Source of the DNA: Meira nashicola
Lineage: Eukaryota > Basidiomycota > Exobasidiomycetes > Exobasidiales > Brachybasidiaceae
NCBI GenBank assembly: GCA_001600355.1
Contig: BCJU01000001.1
Coordinates: 1,385,178-1,449,177, forward strand
DNA length: 64,000 nt
Direction: 5' to 3'
In this document: positions 1-10,212 of the stretch, piece after piece
How the letters are laid out: every line of letters begins with the position of its first letter
Numbering within the stretch: the first letter of the stretch is position 1
Made by a program: the position numbers and the translations under genes
The notes under the pieces: generated by a model
What the model saw: the letters and a program-made list of their open reading frames with translations, nothing else
The model's database searches: none
What the model was told of the DNA's origin: nothing

Positions 1-1053
1 GACCTTTTGCATTCTTGATCACTTCAAATCGATCTTTGTCCATAGTAGAAGCATCGACGATTACTACGCTCGCATCTTTTAGAATTGCCACTGCTCCGTG
101 CCAAGGTGTAATAAAATTAGGGTTTGTAGAAGGAGGGAAAAGGTCGAAAGTGATTTTATCCAAATTGTTCGATTCATGAATGGATAATCTAATACTATCC
201 GGACTTGTTTTGGCAATCAAAGCAGCATATGCCTAAAATAAAAAATCAATCATAGTAAGTATACTGTTTTATTCAACAATGTGGTATAGAAAACTTACCT
301 TTCCTCGCTTTATCATTGCTTTTTGTACATTCTCTTTATTTTGATCATTATAACCTGTAAGAACGTTGTCATAATGTTTCTTTGTTGCATTTATGTTTTC
401 ATTTTCGTAAAATTGATTTGATGAATATTCTGTTTCAAGTATTTGACGAAGCTCTTGATTTTGGTTAAAGTATTCTTGTTGCGAATTGGTAAAAGTGTCA
501 TCATTCTTTCGTAATCCTATTGGACGTATAAATCTTAAATGTTTTAGGCCAAGATCTTTTGCCATTTCTCTTAAAGCATGACCATACTCAAAAGCCTCCA
601 TTTCATCAATTTGTAATAAATCTAAGAGAAAGTGAATGAATAAGTAAAAAATTAGCAAGTGAGATCTATAAATAACTATCCACCCTACTCACCGCCATAA
701 ACTGAAGCATCGGAAACGATTGTAACTGTTGCTCCCGGTTGATATATTTCTTGAATAGAATCTGCAAAAACATTTAAAGTTTGCAAAGCAATTTCTTCAG
801 ATTTATCGGGTAAAGAACTTAAAGTAGAACGTGAACCATTTGCGCGAATTGGTGCTTTGAAAGGGAAAGCAGGTAAAATGAAATCGATTGGCCGTTCTTG
901 ATGGATATAATCTTCAAGTTTTGATTGTAGTACTTGCTTTTGTTGTTCGAATTGATCGGTTATATGGCTTGAACGGAAACGATAATCACCGATCAAGCCA
1001 ACAATCTTTTTAGCCAAAGAAACATTTGGCGATATATTCTTTATTGAAGGCAT
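1..1053 (-). CDS. Isocyanide synthase, DIT1/PvcA family, copy 1 (3' end cut by window edge)
   Basis: Members of this family convert an amino acid alpha-amino group to an isocyanide (PvcA, fungal ICS) or act in dityrosine synthesis (Dit1). Three exons fit: 693-1053, 299-621 and 1-232, with GT-AG introns in phases 1 and 0, giving 305 residues before the edge. Visible family landmarks are FPFKAP near residue 66, the stretch SDASVYGDLLQIDE across the first intron, and RLSIHESNN followed by TPWHG in the last exon. These align by eye with FPFKSPN, SDGPCYNDLLGV, RLSIHASNN and TPWH of the intact paralogue at 10213-11853. Copy 1 deviates at two conserved places: FPFKAP is followed by Ile rather than Asn, and SDA replaces SDG, so substrate or activity may differ. 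The start ATG lies about 75 bp below a TATA-like box at 1125-1132. The C-terminal part is outside the window. Confidence 0.86.
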
Positions 1054-1204
1054 TATGAAAAGCTGAGAGTTTACAATATAAAAGGCTAAGTCGTAAGAAT
1101 GTAGATTTTACAAGAAATGGCCACTATTTATATCCCATACTATTTTGTAATCGAGCTACATTTTAGTATGTTTGGCGTTCATATGAAATCATTCACTCGC
1201 TTAA

Positions 1205-1215
1205 TCCGCGCATAT
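1205..1215 (-). promoter_or_regulatory. Shared promoter element ATATGCGCGGA, copy 1
   Basis: Read toward the synthase gene this 11-mer is identical to 9905-9915 upstream of the second synthase, in the same orientation relative to its gene. One-base variants (ATATACGCGGA) lie before the halogenase-like gene and the kinase. The role as a binding site is inferred from recurrence. Confidence 0.45.
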
Positions 1216-1284
1216 AAAATATCCTATCAGTGAATTGCTTTAGCTCCTTTTTTTGAAAATACAAACCAATTACGGATCTAATCA

Positions 1285-1293
1285 CGGACTCCG
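1285..1293. promoter_or_regulatory. CGG-N3-CCG palindrome, candidate Zn2Cys6 site
   Basis: The sequence is CGGACTCCG, an inverted CGG pair with 3-nt spacer, about 230 bp before the ATG of synthase copy 1. Inverted CGG triplets are a classic target of Zn2Cys6 dimers. The same layout occurs at 10071-10079 before synthase copy 2. Confidence 0.45.
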
Positions 1294-1560
1294 ACGGATT
1301 CCTTTTTTTTATCTTTAGCGTTGGAAAAGAGAGCAATAAAAATTGTGATATGTCTATTTCACACTTTTTAAACGAGCAAGCAAACAAGAAAAAAATAAGA
1401 AATTAAGAGACCCATGGAGTCTGCTCAATGTAAATCTCGATCAATAGATAGACAAAATTAGAATCTTATCATCAACACACAAATAGCAATAGTGAAGAAA
1501 AGTATAAATTTCAAATTATATAATTCGACAAAATAACTTTACATTACGCAGAAAGGTTAA

Positions 1561-3108
1561 TTAAGCTTGCACTTTTTCTTCTTTCTGTTCATTATTCTGT
1601 TGATGATCGAATCTATGATCACGAACGAAAAAGATGACAATGAAAAATGCTATTGCCGCAAAAGCGATGCCTAACCAATATGCTCCCCTATAAGCCATTA
1701 TTGTATTGGTGCCTTCAGCATTGTTGACGTGCGTTTCAACAGTTGAAGCAATTCCTAAGCCGATACTGATAGAATATTGAACCACAGTTGAGATAAATGA
1801 TCCTGCAACGCCTTGCTCTTCAGGCAAAACTGAATTTGAAATAATGATTCCAGAAGATGCGAAAGAAAGATCTGGTCCTCCAACGACGAATAAACATGCT
1901 GGGAAGATGAAAGCCCAATAAACGTTTGAATAATTTGCAAAGCTCATCAAAAGATTTCCTATAAAGAAAGAAAACATTGAAACCCCAAAGATATATTGAG
2001 CTGGAACTTTTGGTATAAATATTCCGACAGAAGCAGTTGCCACTAGACCTCCGATTACTAAAGGAACCATTTGTGCAACTGCAGTTAAAGGTAAAGCTTT
2101 ATGAATGAAAAGGATGAACACAGTTGTATAATAAAGAAAGATTCCAAAAGACATCCAACCGAAAGACATTGCAACGACAACTGGAGTAAAACCTTTTCGT
2201 TTCCACAAATTGTTTGGCAAAACGGGAGCCTTTACGTAAGATTGCGAAAATGCAAAAAGAGTGATAAAAATCATTCCTACGATCAATAATGCATACGTGT
2301 ATGGTTCTTGCCAACCGACTACAGAAGCTTGATTCCATGCGAAAGAAAAAAGTATTAAACCTGAAACACCGAGAAACGATCCTAAATAATCAAAATGTTT
2401 GAATTGTAAACCTGGAATTGGAGATCCCACTGAATGAGGAACGACAAAGTATGCGACCACAAATAAAAACAAACAGCCGATTGCCCAGAACCAGAAACCC
2501 CAACGCCAAGTAACTTTTTCAGCAAATATTGCTCCGATAAAGCCACCAAAGATATAACCTGAAGGTGCACAAAAGCCTAAGAAGGCAAAAGCAATATTCT
2601 TCTTTGTCGAAAAAGGTGGAAAAGCACGTGCTAAAAGAGCAAATGAATTTGGAACTAAAGCACCATTTCCAATTCCAGTCATAGCACGAGCAATATCAAA
2701 TAAGATCACATTATGTGAAAATCCACTAATCAAAGACCAAATTGCCATCCAAATCCAACCGAATAAAAAAACGTATTTATGACCTAAATGATCTCCTAAC
2801 CTTCCACCGATTAAAACGAAAACGCCTCCGCAGAGTGAATATGCTGCTAAAAACCAGGATAATTCTCCATTACTTGTTGCTCCGAGAGATTGACCGATTT
2901 GAACAATAGAATAAGCAGTATTGCCTAAACCGCCAACGGAAAATAATTGAGAAAGACCAACAATCAAAATAAAAAGAAATTCTTGTAAAGTTGAAGAAAA
3001 ATGTTGTATTTCAGAATTGTTTGGCTGTTCTTCTTCTGTTCCATTTTTGTTCTTCTCCGAGGAAATTTTACCCTCTTCTACGATAGAAGGCGCAACTGTG
3101 GATGTCAT
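1561..3108 (-). CDS. MFS transporter, DHA drug:H+ antiporter type (cluster exporter candidate)
   Basis: A 515-residue intron-free membrane protein with long hydrophobic segments through most of its length and hydrophilic ends. After the second predicted helix it carries GGRLGDHLGHK, the MFS motif A (G-x3-D-x2-G-x-[RK]). RAMTGIGNGALVPNS in helix 4 and WRWGFWFW fit fungal DHA2 proteins of the Atr1/multidrug group. It starts at MTSTVAPS and ends just before the upstream region of the partial isocyanide synthase. It is divergent from the Zn2Cys6 regulator at 3840, and the shared intergenic region holds one copy of the recurrent GGCACT-N8-ACGGAGTTTC element. Exporting the cluster product is the likely job from context; the sequence cannot show the substrate. 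Confidence 0.85.
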   Translation of the reverse strand: MTSTVAPSIVEEGKISSEKNKNGTEEEQPNNSEIQHFSSTLQEFLFILIVGLSQLFSVGGLGNTAYSIVQIGQSLGATSNGELSWFLAAYSLCGGVFVLIGGRLGDHLGHKYVFLFGWIWMAIWSLISGFSHNVILFDIARAMTGIGNGALVPNSFALLARAFPPFSTKKNIAFAFLGFCAPSGYIFGGFIGAIFAEKVTWRWGFWFWAIGCLFLFVVAYFVVPHSVGSPIPGLQFKHFDYLGSFLGVSGLILFSFAWNQASVVGWQEPYTYALLIVGMIFITLFAFSQSYVKAPVLPNNLWKRKGFTPVVVAMSFGWMSFGIFLYYTTVFILFIHKALPLTAVAQMVPLVIGGLVATASVGIFIPKVPAQYIFGVSMFSFFIGNLLMSFANYSNVYWAFIFPACLFVVGGPDLSFASSGIIISNSVLPEEQGVAGSFISTVVQYSISIGLGIASTVETHVNNAEGTNTIMAYRGAYWLGIAFAAIAFFIVIFFVRDHRFDHQQNNEQKEEKVQA

Positions 3109-3839
3109 CTTTTGCTTTGCCTTAGAATGAGAAAATTGAGAAGAAAAAGATAAAAAGATAAAGAGAAAAATGATAGAATAAAATCCAGTCTAGTATTCTA
3201 CATTTATAGTATTGCGGACTATTCTGTCGATATTCAAAGGTTCGTCAAACTCTTCCTTATCTCACAGCCAGGTGAAGTGCTGATCATGAGTTTTAACGCT
3301 ATCGGATTTTCATTCCATTTTCAAGGGAACATATTAATTAGGAATTAAGGCACTTTACCTCAACGGAGTTTCGGAGATTGACTTTCATTTCATCGAAGCG
3401 CGCCGGCGCTAATTAAAGTAAAAAAGAAAATGCATTAAGCCGACGCTAGTGAAATGAATCTTCTGACCTTTCTTAACCGCATGTAGGGAACTTTAATTAG
3501 CGTGCCTTTTTTTTAATGTACCAACACAGTTGAATGGTCCTTCTATTGTTGTTTGCCTATTCTTTGTACACGTTCTTTTACTCAATGGTTTAGTACCAAT
3601 CTGAATTAACAATACAATACGCCAACCGACATGCCTTTCAATTCTCTCTGCAGATTAATCTATAGGATATCTCCTTTACGGATAATCAATTTACATAATG
3701 TACCTTACCGTATATTCTTGAAGATGACGTGGGTGCTCTTAATTAGTCCCAATTCTCTCTAAAAGTATTTTTACTCATGTTTGTCACATATAAATGATCT
3801 ACCTTTCTTTTTGTTGGCAAAATACTTTCCCACCTAGAA
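3109..3839. promoter_or_regulatory. Divergent promoter between MFS exporter and Zn2Cys6 regulator
   Basis: About 730 bp with no coding potential. It contains the 24-bp shared element at 3349-3372, a GC-rich palindromic stretch around 3398-3412 (AGCGCGCCGGCGCT), and a TATAAAT at 3789-3795 about 45 bp before the regulator ATG. Both genes are probably controlled from here. Confidence 0.6.
3349..3372 (+). promoter_or_regulatory. Shared cluster element GGCACT-N8-ACGGAGTTTC, copy 1
   Basis: GGCACT, eight bases, then ACGGAGTTTC, continuing as CGG so that CGG-N5-CGG is formed. The same 6+8+10 layout, with both conserved blocks identical, occurs at 8823-8846 and in reverse at 15766-15789. All three copies lie in promoters of cluster genes. 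Confidence 0.6.
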
Positions 3840-6245
3840 ATGTCCGATACCAATGACAATTCAATTCAATTAGAACAAAGAAAAGATGAAGAGACGCAAA
3901 ACCAACTAGTAGAACAAGGAGATCAATCTTCTCAAATTTCAGTAAGGAAGCAAAAAGCAAAAAAGATATTTAGTTGTTATGCTTGTAGAAAAAGGAAGTT
4001 GAAATGTGATCGAATGGATCCTTGTGGAGCTTGCTCAGGAAGGGGAGAAAGCCATTTATGTACATGGCAAGAAGGTCAAAGACCAGAGTGAGTCAATTAC
4101 AGTAATTCATTTATCCTTATTAAACTTACAATAAGCTGACAATTCACCCTTGGTATTATATTATATCTTAGAAAAAGTCAAAACGAAAACATCTATCAAT
4201 TAACAAATTTGGTAATGAACCTAGTTGACGAAATGCGTGAATTGAGAAATATGAATTCAAAATTAATGGAAAATGTTGGTAAAGATAACAAAGAAAGAAG
4301 AAAACGCAAAACATCCGAAGAAAGTATTGATTCCGAAGCGGATTATATATCCGGTGAGTATTAACAAAGTTAAATCGGAGCTATAATGAATTTATGTGTC
4401 TAATCTTATTAATTTGTGTTTTTGCTATAAACAGATTCGTCTAAACGAAAATCTCTGGCTCCTACGAATATATTCGATTTACTGCCTGAACGACCTTTAT
4501 TGGCAAACCTAATGGTAGAGTTTGTGAGTTTATACTTGAGAATAAAGTTTATTTACAGGTTATTTACTTTATATAATACACTTTTTGATTCTTGCATCTA
4601 GATTCGAAGATGTTTACCGCTTTGCGTATTTATCAACTTGGAAGATATACTGTCAACTTTGGAAAAAGTAGAAAATATTCGATCCGGAATAGAAAAGAAA
4701 GATGGAAACAAGATTGGCTTTCCTATCATTCTTTTACAAATGAAATGTTCTTTATTATTGGCTTGCTGTAGTTTCATTCTTTTGAACTTGGATGCAGCAA
4801 CAGCTGATCGTTTATATTTGGAGGAAGATAAGATCGAATCAATGGCAAATGCAATGTGGTATAGATCGAAAGAACTCGTTAATCAATCATCTTTGGATAT
4901 AATTGAACTCCCTGAAGAAGTTTCTGGAATACGTTCAAGTGAAGCACGCACTAGAGTTGGCGACAAAATTATCAGTCATGATATCTTGGCGGCGGAAGCT
5001 GGACTTGCGGATCCTTCTCAAGCTAGAAATTTGCTTCTTTTAAGAATCGTTTCGATCAAATTAGTTCTCTTGAATGCGGCAAAGTCGTTCGTAACTCCAG
5101 ACGAATTTCTTAAATTTCACTTGGACACAATTGCATCTGCAGTAGATGCTTCGCTAGACACTCCATTATCGGATCAATTTATGCCATTAGAATTCGAAAG
5201 TTTAAGGGTTAGATTATTATCTTCTTTACGTTTATTGGATTGGACAGCACAAGGAACCTATCATCATGGAGGTTATTATTTACTCTCAGAAAGTCAAACG
5301 TTTCCAATTTCAGGATCGAATGTTTCAATAAACGTTGATGAAATGCAAATAGATTCGACGAAATTCGATTCTGTTTATCGTTTTGAAAGATTTAAACAGG
5401 CAAAGCATTACCTTAGACATGCTCTTTGTTTAGCACAGCTTTCTAGAAGGGTGAAACATTGTGTTGAAAGGGAAGGATTGGTTCCACCTGCAGAAGCTGC
5501 AGCCTTATGCGAAGAGATTGATAAAGTAGAAACACAATTTAGCTTTTATCAAATGGTCAGTCACACTAATGCCTTTGATGATAAATTTGAAGAAAAGTTA
5601 ATCAAATTGATCAAATTTGCTTCAACTTATGGTAAAAAGGAAGATCTTTCGCTCTTTGGTGGTCATTCGATCGGTGGTCAAAATAGTTTACGAATTCAAA
5701 GTGCTTATTTAAGCCTAGAACTAAGTTTGATCAGATTTAAATTATTTCGACATGAATTTTTTAATGTTTTACGAAGGCCGATTTCGTATGAAAGGCTACA
5801 AATAGTTTGCTTGGATGCTTGTATGGATGCTTGCATCATGGTTTTATCCCATTGTAGAAGTATCTGTCAAGATCAAAACTTGAATATAGAACGCAATTCT
5901 GATCTTCAATCAAGAAGAAATGTACCTAATACTCTACGTAGAGTTTTACAACCTGCATCTTCTGCAGCTCTGGTAGGTCAAGTTATCCTATTAACAGCAA
6001 GATCACCACAAGATATTTCGAAAGAAGAAAGTACAGTAAGGGGAGTAGAAGAAAATACAACTATTTCCTTACTCGCCAGACCGACAAAGATTGGTAATAA
6101 TAACGATACACAAGGAAGTTTTACTTTAGAAAAAATAAAAATTTTAAAATGGCACGTTGATGCTGTGTTGAAAGAGTTACAAATCTTGCAAGAAACGAGC
6201 AAATTGGCACAAACACGCTATAAGCTTCATATTCGTTGTATGTGA
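3840..6245 (+). CDS. Zn2Cys6 (fungal zinc cluster) transcription regulator, cluster-specific candidate
   Basis: Four exons join in frame: 3840-4087, 4172-4353, 4435-4523 and 4602-6245, giving 720 residues. The first exon carries the complete binuclear zinc cluster C-x2-C-x6-C-x5-C-x2-C-x8-C (C46, C49, C56, C62, C65, C74), with the basic run RKRKLK. Exon 2 follows with a heptad-like stretch (IYQLTNLVMNLVDEMRELR), the usual dimerisation coiled coil, then a basic RRKRK. The long last exon is helical and matches the size of a fungal regulatory middle region, though I recognise no specific subfamily. It is divergently transcribed from the MFS exporter and next to the halogenase-like gene, the position expected of a pathway regulator. 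Splice sites were chosen by frame continuity. Confidence 0.85.
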
Positions 6246-6636
6246 AATATTGTACTAAGGCATGTGTATACGTATAATTAATATTGCATAATTAATCATC
6301 AATTGGTATTGTGTACCCCAATGAACTATCGGGCATCATTATGGACCCCGACATTGAACGGGAATAGTATTTTAATAATTTTCAGAATTAGCTCTAAATG
6401 AATTGTTGTCCGCGTATATACGTTGAATTTAAAATTTAAGCTTATCAGTAAAACTCGCCTCATTGTTTGACAAGATCGAAAATAGAGGGTAGCACAAGAG
6501 TGTCGAACGACTGTAAATTTGATATGGAAAAAGTATGAAAGTATAAAAGGTCTATGTTTATCCTTCACCAGACGAATTACACTTTGACTTTTGAACTATC
6601 TAAAAGAACAAACTTTTCCTGTCTTTCTATTTTAAA
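6246..6636. promoter_or_regulatory. Promoter of the halogenase-like gene
   Basis: Non-coding. It holds an inverted CCCG-N8-CGGG at 6347-6362, the 13-mer TGTCCGCGTATAT at 6407-6419 (identical to 13345-13357), and a TATAAAA at 6542-6548 about 90 bp before the ATG. Confidence 0.55.
6407..6419 (-). promoter_or_regulatory. Shared promoter element ATATACGCGGA (extended 13-mer)
   Basis: TGTCCGCGTATAT on the plus strand. The 13 bases are identical to 13345-13357 before the kinase, and the core differs by one base from the element before both synthases. Confidence 0.4.
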
Positions 6637-8685
6637 ATGACAAACGCACAGCCTATTCCCAAACTTACCTTTACAGAAAGAGCTCAAGCAAATAACTTCA
6701 ACGATGCTCAAATCTTGAATTCAAACAATAAAGATGGTTCAAATATTGCACCTGAGTCAGATGTGGTAATTGCTGGCGGAGGTATACATGGTTTATTACA
6801 TGCAATTCATTCGGCCAAATATAATCCTCAAAAGCTAAATATTACGCTTATCGAAAAGAATTCAAAACCAGGATATAAGATTGGTGAAAGTACTTTACCT
6901 TTATTTTCTCTTTGGTGCAAAATGCACGGTTTAACAGCAGAATATATGCTCAGATTGTTTGGACTTAAAGATGGACTTTGTTTTTATTTTCTCGATCGTG
7001 AAAATCAAGGAAAATATTCAAACTTTTGTAGTAATGGTACTCCTGGTTTATTCTTAAGTGGCTTTCAAGTCGAAAGGCCGATTTGCGAACTTCTTTTAAC
7101 CCTGATGGCACAGCGTAGTGGAGTGAACGTCTTCCATGGTCGTCAAGTAGACTTTACCACAACAAAATTATCAGGCGGATTATATGGAAGTACTGTTGAT
7201 ATTGCAAAATCCAAATTTGATCAAGAACCAGCTACTTCCATTAAAACTTCATTTTTAGTAGACGGTACCGGTCGATTTCGTCAATTGGCTTCAAAGAATG
7301 CACCCGTTCACCGATTTGAAGGTTGGAATTATGATGCTTTTTGGGCTTACTTTACAGCACCAAAAGATGAAAGTACGATTCCGTTGAAGTTTTATGAAGG
7401 TGCGCATACGAATCATTTATGTTTTCCAGAAGGATGGGCATGGATAATTCGTTTACCTTCTTGGGAGGGAAGTCCCATTCCTAATTTGATGGATATGATT
7501 ACATATATATTAGATTGTGCCGAAGCAGGAATTCCAGGCGATCAAATTCCAAGTTCAGAAGAATTAGCAAAGATGTTTAATTTGAACTTTCGTTGGACGA
7601 CAAGTATTGGGTTTGCAATACGTAATGATGTTAAATATCCTGAAGATATGTCAAAGTATGGAACTAAAGAAGCAGAAAAGAAATTTAATTATTTCGTCGA
7701 AAAGTATGATATCATAAAGCAATTCATGAAAAATTTCGAGTTAATTGAAGATCTTTATGGACCAGGAACAACGTGGTTCATTCGTAAATCACTTACTTAT
7801 CAATCTCCAATCGTTTCAGGTCCTGGATGGCTAGCCATAGGAGACGCTGTCGGATTCACAAACCCATTACATTCACCTGGCATAACTGCATCAATGTCAA
7901 CAACGACATATTCTGCTGAATTGATTCATAAAGCAATCGATAATGTAAAGTGCATCAAAAGTTCAATCGAAGCAGAAAAAGTTATTCGAACTACTTTTGA
8001 ACCATATGATCGATTTGCTAAAAGTTTAATTCCAGCTTTGAATCAAATGAATAAATTCAATTACGTTTGTTTCCGTGATCCAAGGCTTGGTCCTCAAGTT
8101 TCATGTTTATGGCAATTCTTTGCAGGTATTGGAATTCCAGGTTGGCAATTAATTCGTCAAGATTATAATCTTTCTTTTAAAACATACGTTGATCATTCTA
8201 TCAATTGGGCATGGGGTTCAATGGTACCGCAATATGATGCAGTAGCGAAAAAAGCTATTGAATTGATCGCTCCAATTCCGTTAGAAGAAAAAGTTCCTGA
8301 TCAAATCGTTATTCAATTAATCGAATTTTCGAATAAAATAAAAGTTGAAGCAGTTCAATCAAATACGTTTAATTTCCGTTGGGATGGCCTTTTACGTTAT
8401 TATGACTTATTTTTAAATTATGATGAAGAAAAGTTTGCACAAAAAGATACGTTTGCAAGACAATGTGATAGTTGTGGTTCATGGGTACATTGTAGGCAAG
8501 ATTGGAGAAAATGTTATTCTTGCGGTCATTTACGCACTGAAGCTCAAGCATCTATCACATGGAATCCGCCTTTAGCTGTTGATGAAGTTAAAGCTTTAGT
8601 ACGTGCTTCCGATGCAAAGCCAGCTGCAAAAAGTATGAAAACCTTTCAGACAGACAGATTAGTCAGTATTCCTGTATTTAATTAA
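6637..8685 (+). CDS. Flavin-dependent halogenase-like oxidoreductase with C-terminal zinc ribbon
   Basis: A 682-residue intron-free protein. The N-terminal FAD-binding fold shows GGGIHG (residues 47-52), then KIGESTLP (81-88), a hallmark of the tryptophan/phenol halogenase family, and FGLKDG with Lys111 in the place where these enzymes keep their catalytic lysine. GDAVGFTNPLHSPG (about 402-415) is the second flavin motif in its halogenase form. The halogenase WxWxIP signature is only partly kept: W267-A-W269-I-I-R-L-P, with the proline shifted. The protein could therefore halogenate or act as a halogenase-derived monooxygenase. Beyond the usual length there is an extension with C610-x2-C613 and C626-x2-C629, resembling a small zinc ribbon, with a fifth cysteine at 619. 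It lies between the regulator and the GST in the isocyanide synthase cluster, suggesting a tailoring role. Confidence 0.78.
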   Translation: MTNAQPIPKLTFTERAQANNFNDAQILNSNNKDGSNIAPESDVVIAGGGIHGLLHAIHSAKYNPQKLNITLIEKNSKPGYKIGESTLPLFSLWCKMHGLTAEYMLRLFGLKDGLCFYFLDRENQGKYSNFCSNGTPGLFLSGFQVERPICELLLTLMAQRSGVNVFHGRQVDFTTTKLSGGLYGSTVDIAKSKFDQEPATSIKTSFLVDGTGRFRQLASKNAPVHRFEGWNYDAFWAYFTAPKDESTIPLKFYEGAHTNHLCFPEGWAWIIRLPSWEGSPIPNLMDMITYILDCAEAGIPGDQIPSSEELAKMFNLNFRWTTSIGFAIRNDVKYPEDMSKYGTKEAEKKFNYFVEKYDIIKQFMKNFELIEDLYGPGTTWFIRKSLTYQSPIVSGPGWLAIGDAVGFTNPLHSPGITASMSTTTYSAELIHKAIDNVKCIKSSIEAEKVIRTTFEPYDRFAKSLIPALNQMNKFNYVCFRDPRLGPQVSCLWQFFAGIGIPGWQLIRQDYNLSFKTYVDHSINWAWGSMVPQYDAVAKKAIELIAPIPLEEKVPDQIVIQLIEFSNKIKVEAVQSNTFNFRWDGLLRYYDLFLNYDEEKFAQKDTFARQCDSCGSWVHCRQDWRKCYSCGHLRTEAQASITWNPPLAVDEVKALVRASDAKPAAKSMKTFQTDRLVSIPVFN

Positions 8686-9027
8686 CTTTTTCTTTTGATC
8701 ATATAAAATCATAGTGTGCTTTGCCTTTCGTCTTGTTTTATATGAAACGTGTATATCCATGGATTTTATTACGCCATTTCACAGAAAACTTTTAGCTTCT
8801 ATTCCATTTAGTGAACATGAAAGGCACTAAGCCTGTACGGAGTTTCACTTACTTTTCTCGGAGAATCGTAAGATATTCATCAAAGTATAGCTGAACATAA
8901 GAGCGAACGCAAGATTGATTTCTGCGTCACTACTGATAAATCATATAAATATAGCTATTCTCATTAATGTTCGATGATTATCCTCAAGCATTCTCTCTTT
9001 TTCAACAATTTGACCTTAAAATCACTT
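8686..9027. promoter_or_regulatory. Promoter of the GST gene
   Basis: Non-coding stretch holding the shared 24-bp element at 8823-8846 and a TATAAAT at 8944-8950, 78 bp before the GST ATG. Confidence 0.55.
8823..8846 (+). promoter_or_regulatory. Shared cluster element GGCACT-N8-ACGGAGTTTC, copy 2
   Basis: Both blocks are identical to the copies at 3349 and 15766; only the 8-bp spacer differs (AAGCCTGT). It lies about 180 bp upstream of the GST start. Confidence 0.6.
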
Positions 9028-9793
9028 ATGTCCCAATCACAATTCACCTTATACACCCATGCCGGTCCAGGACCAAATCCGGTGAAAGTCGCTATTCTTT
9101 TAGAGCATTTAGGTTTAAGTTATGATGTCATCCCTCTCAGCTTTGGCGAAGGTAAGGGCACTGTCAAAGATCCAAGCTTTGTCGACAAAGTCAATCCAAA
9201 CGGCCGTGTTCCAGGTCTGATCGATCATGAGAACAATGATTTCACAGTTTTTGAAAGTGGAGCAATTTTACAATATTTGGCCGAAAAAGTGAGTGGAAAA
9301 GAAAAAAATTGTTTTTGAAATTTGTGATTGGAAGAGGAATCAAAAAGTTGATTCATTATTTTTTTAGTATGACAAAAAAGGCTTAACCTATGGAAGCACC
9401 ATCGAAGAAAGATCTGAAGTAAACCAATGGCTCTCCTGGCAAATTTCCGGTTTAGGTCCTTATCAAGGTCAATTGATTTGGTTTTTAGCATTTCATGAAA
9501 GTACACATGGTGAAAAGCCAAACGAAAGTGTTATTAAACGTTATCAAACAGAAGTGGAACGTCTTCGAATTGTTTTGGACAATCATTTACAAAAAACAAA
9601 GAATGGGTTTGTGGCTTTAGATCGTTTAACGATTGTTGATTTTGCAATCTTACCTTGGTTAAAAATTGCTGCATTAGCAGGACCTGCTCTTAAGCCTTAC
9701 AGCGAATATAGCGCTCTTGGCCAATACATCGAAAAACTTGATAAATTGGCTGAAGTTCAAAAAGCTTATGCAAAAGCCGTTCCTCCTCAATAA
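9028..9793 (+). CDS. Glutathione S-transferase, Ure2p-like
   Basis: Two exons, 9028-9288 and 9368-9793, join in phase 0 to give 228 residues. An in-frame upstream ATG at 8974 exists, but [18 protein letters not shown] is the better start because it begins directly with the first beta strand. The N-terminal thioredoxin fold shows [31 protein letters not shown] with the cis-proline, and [13 protein letters not shown], the Glu-Ser pair that holds glutathione. The second exon is the helical C-terminal domain ([14 protein letters not shown]). This combination is typical of Ure2p-like fungal GSTs. In fungal clusters such enzymes add glutathione to electrophilic intermediates or detoxify. The promoter carries the recurrent cluster element, so co-regulation with exporter and DJ-1 protein is likely. 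Confidence 0.88.
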
Positions 9794-9904
9794 ATTATAA
9801 TCGGACTTTAGTAAAATTATATATAACAAAGTCTAATAGTTTTCATAAGCATCATAAGTCAGTAAACAACTTAATTATTCTTTTCTCCAATCCTTTGTCA
9901 TGCC

Positions 9905-9915
9905 ATATGCGCGGA
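9905..9915 (+). promoter_or_regulatory. Shared promoter element ATATGCGCGGA, copy 2
   Basis: Identical 11-mer, and same orientation relative to its gene, as 1205-1215 before synthase copy 1; about 300 bp upstream of the ATG. Confidence 0.45.
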
Positions 9916-10070
9916 AAATTCTTAAGCCTAAATTGCGTCCACGGAAACCATGGATAAGAAAGTCGGACTATGGATGCGTAAAAAATAGCCGACGGAGATA
10001 AATGGACAAATACATTTATTCAATCAATAAGTAAGTAAGCATATTATTAATGTAGCGAGTCGGATAAAAG

Positions 10071-10079
10071 CGGACGCCG
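10071..10079. promoter_or_regulatory. CGG-N3-CCG palindrome before synthase copy 2
   Basis: CGGACGCCG about 134 bp before the ATG, the same geometry as 1285-1293 before synthase copy 1. Candidate target for one of the two Zn2Cys6 regulators of the cluster. Confidence 0.45.
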
Positions 10080-10212
10080 CCAATACGAAATGCTAGGATG
10101 GGGTTTTCACTGAGTGAGGTTTCTAGGTGAATTTTTGCGTTATGAATATAAATGAAACTTATTAATTACATTTACTCGCAAGAAGATCTTCTATAAGCTT
10201 AGTACAAAATAA

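Larger units (their letters stand above)
1054..1560. promoter_or_regulatory. Upstream region of isocyanide synthase copy 1 and 3' side of the MFS gene
   Basis: No gene is supported here; the short open frames are AT-rich and lack codon character. On the synthase side it holds a TATA-like box (1125-1132), an ATATGCGCGGA element on the minus strand (1205-1215) and a CGG-N3-CCG palindrome (1285-1293) flanked by further CGG triplets at 1273 and 1295. Confidence 0.6.
9794..10212. promoter_or_regulatory. Promoter of isocyanide synthase copy 2
   Basis: Non-coding. It holds ATATGCGCGGA at 9905-9915, a lone ACGGAG half-motif at 9992-9997, CGG at 10061, CGG-N3-CCG at 10071-10079 and TATAAAT at 10147-10153, 60 bp before the ATG. 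The combination mirrors the region before synthase copy 1. Confidence 0.55.

Noticed and set aside
10061..10130. Possible fourth copy of the 24-bp element (CACTGAGTGAGGTTTC)
   Set aside because: It keeps only CACT and GTTTC; spacing and the ACGGAG core are lost, so it does not fit the exact pattern of the other three.
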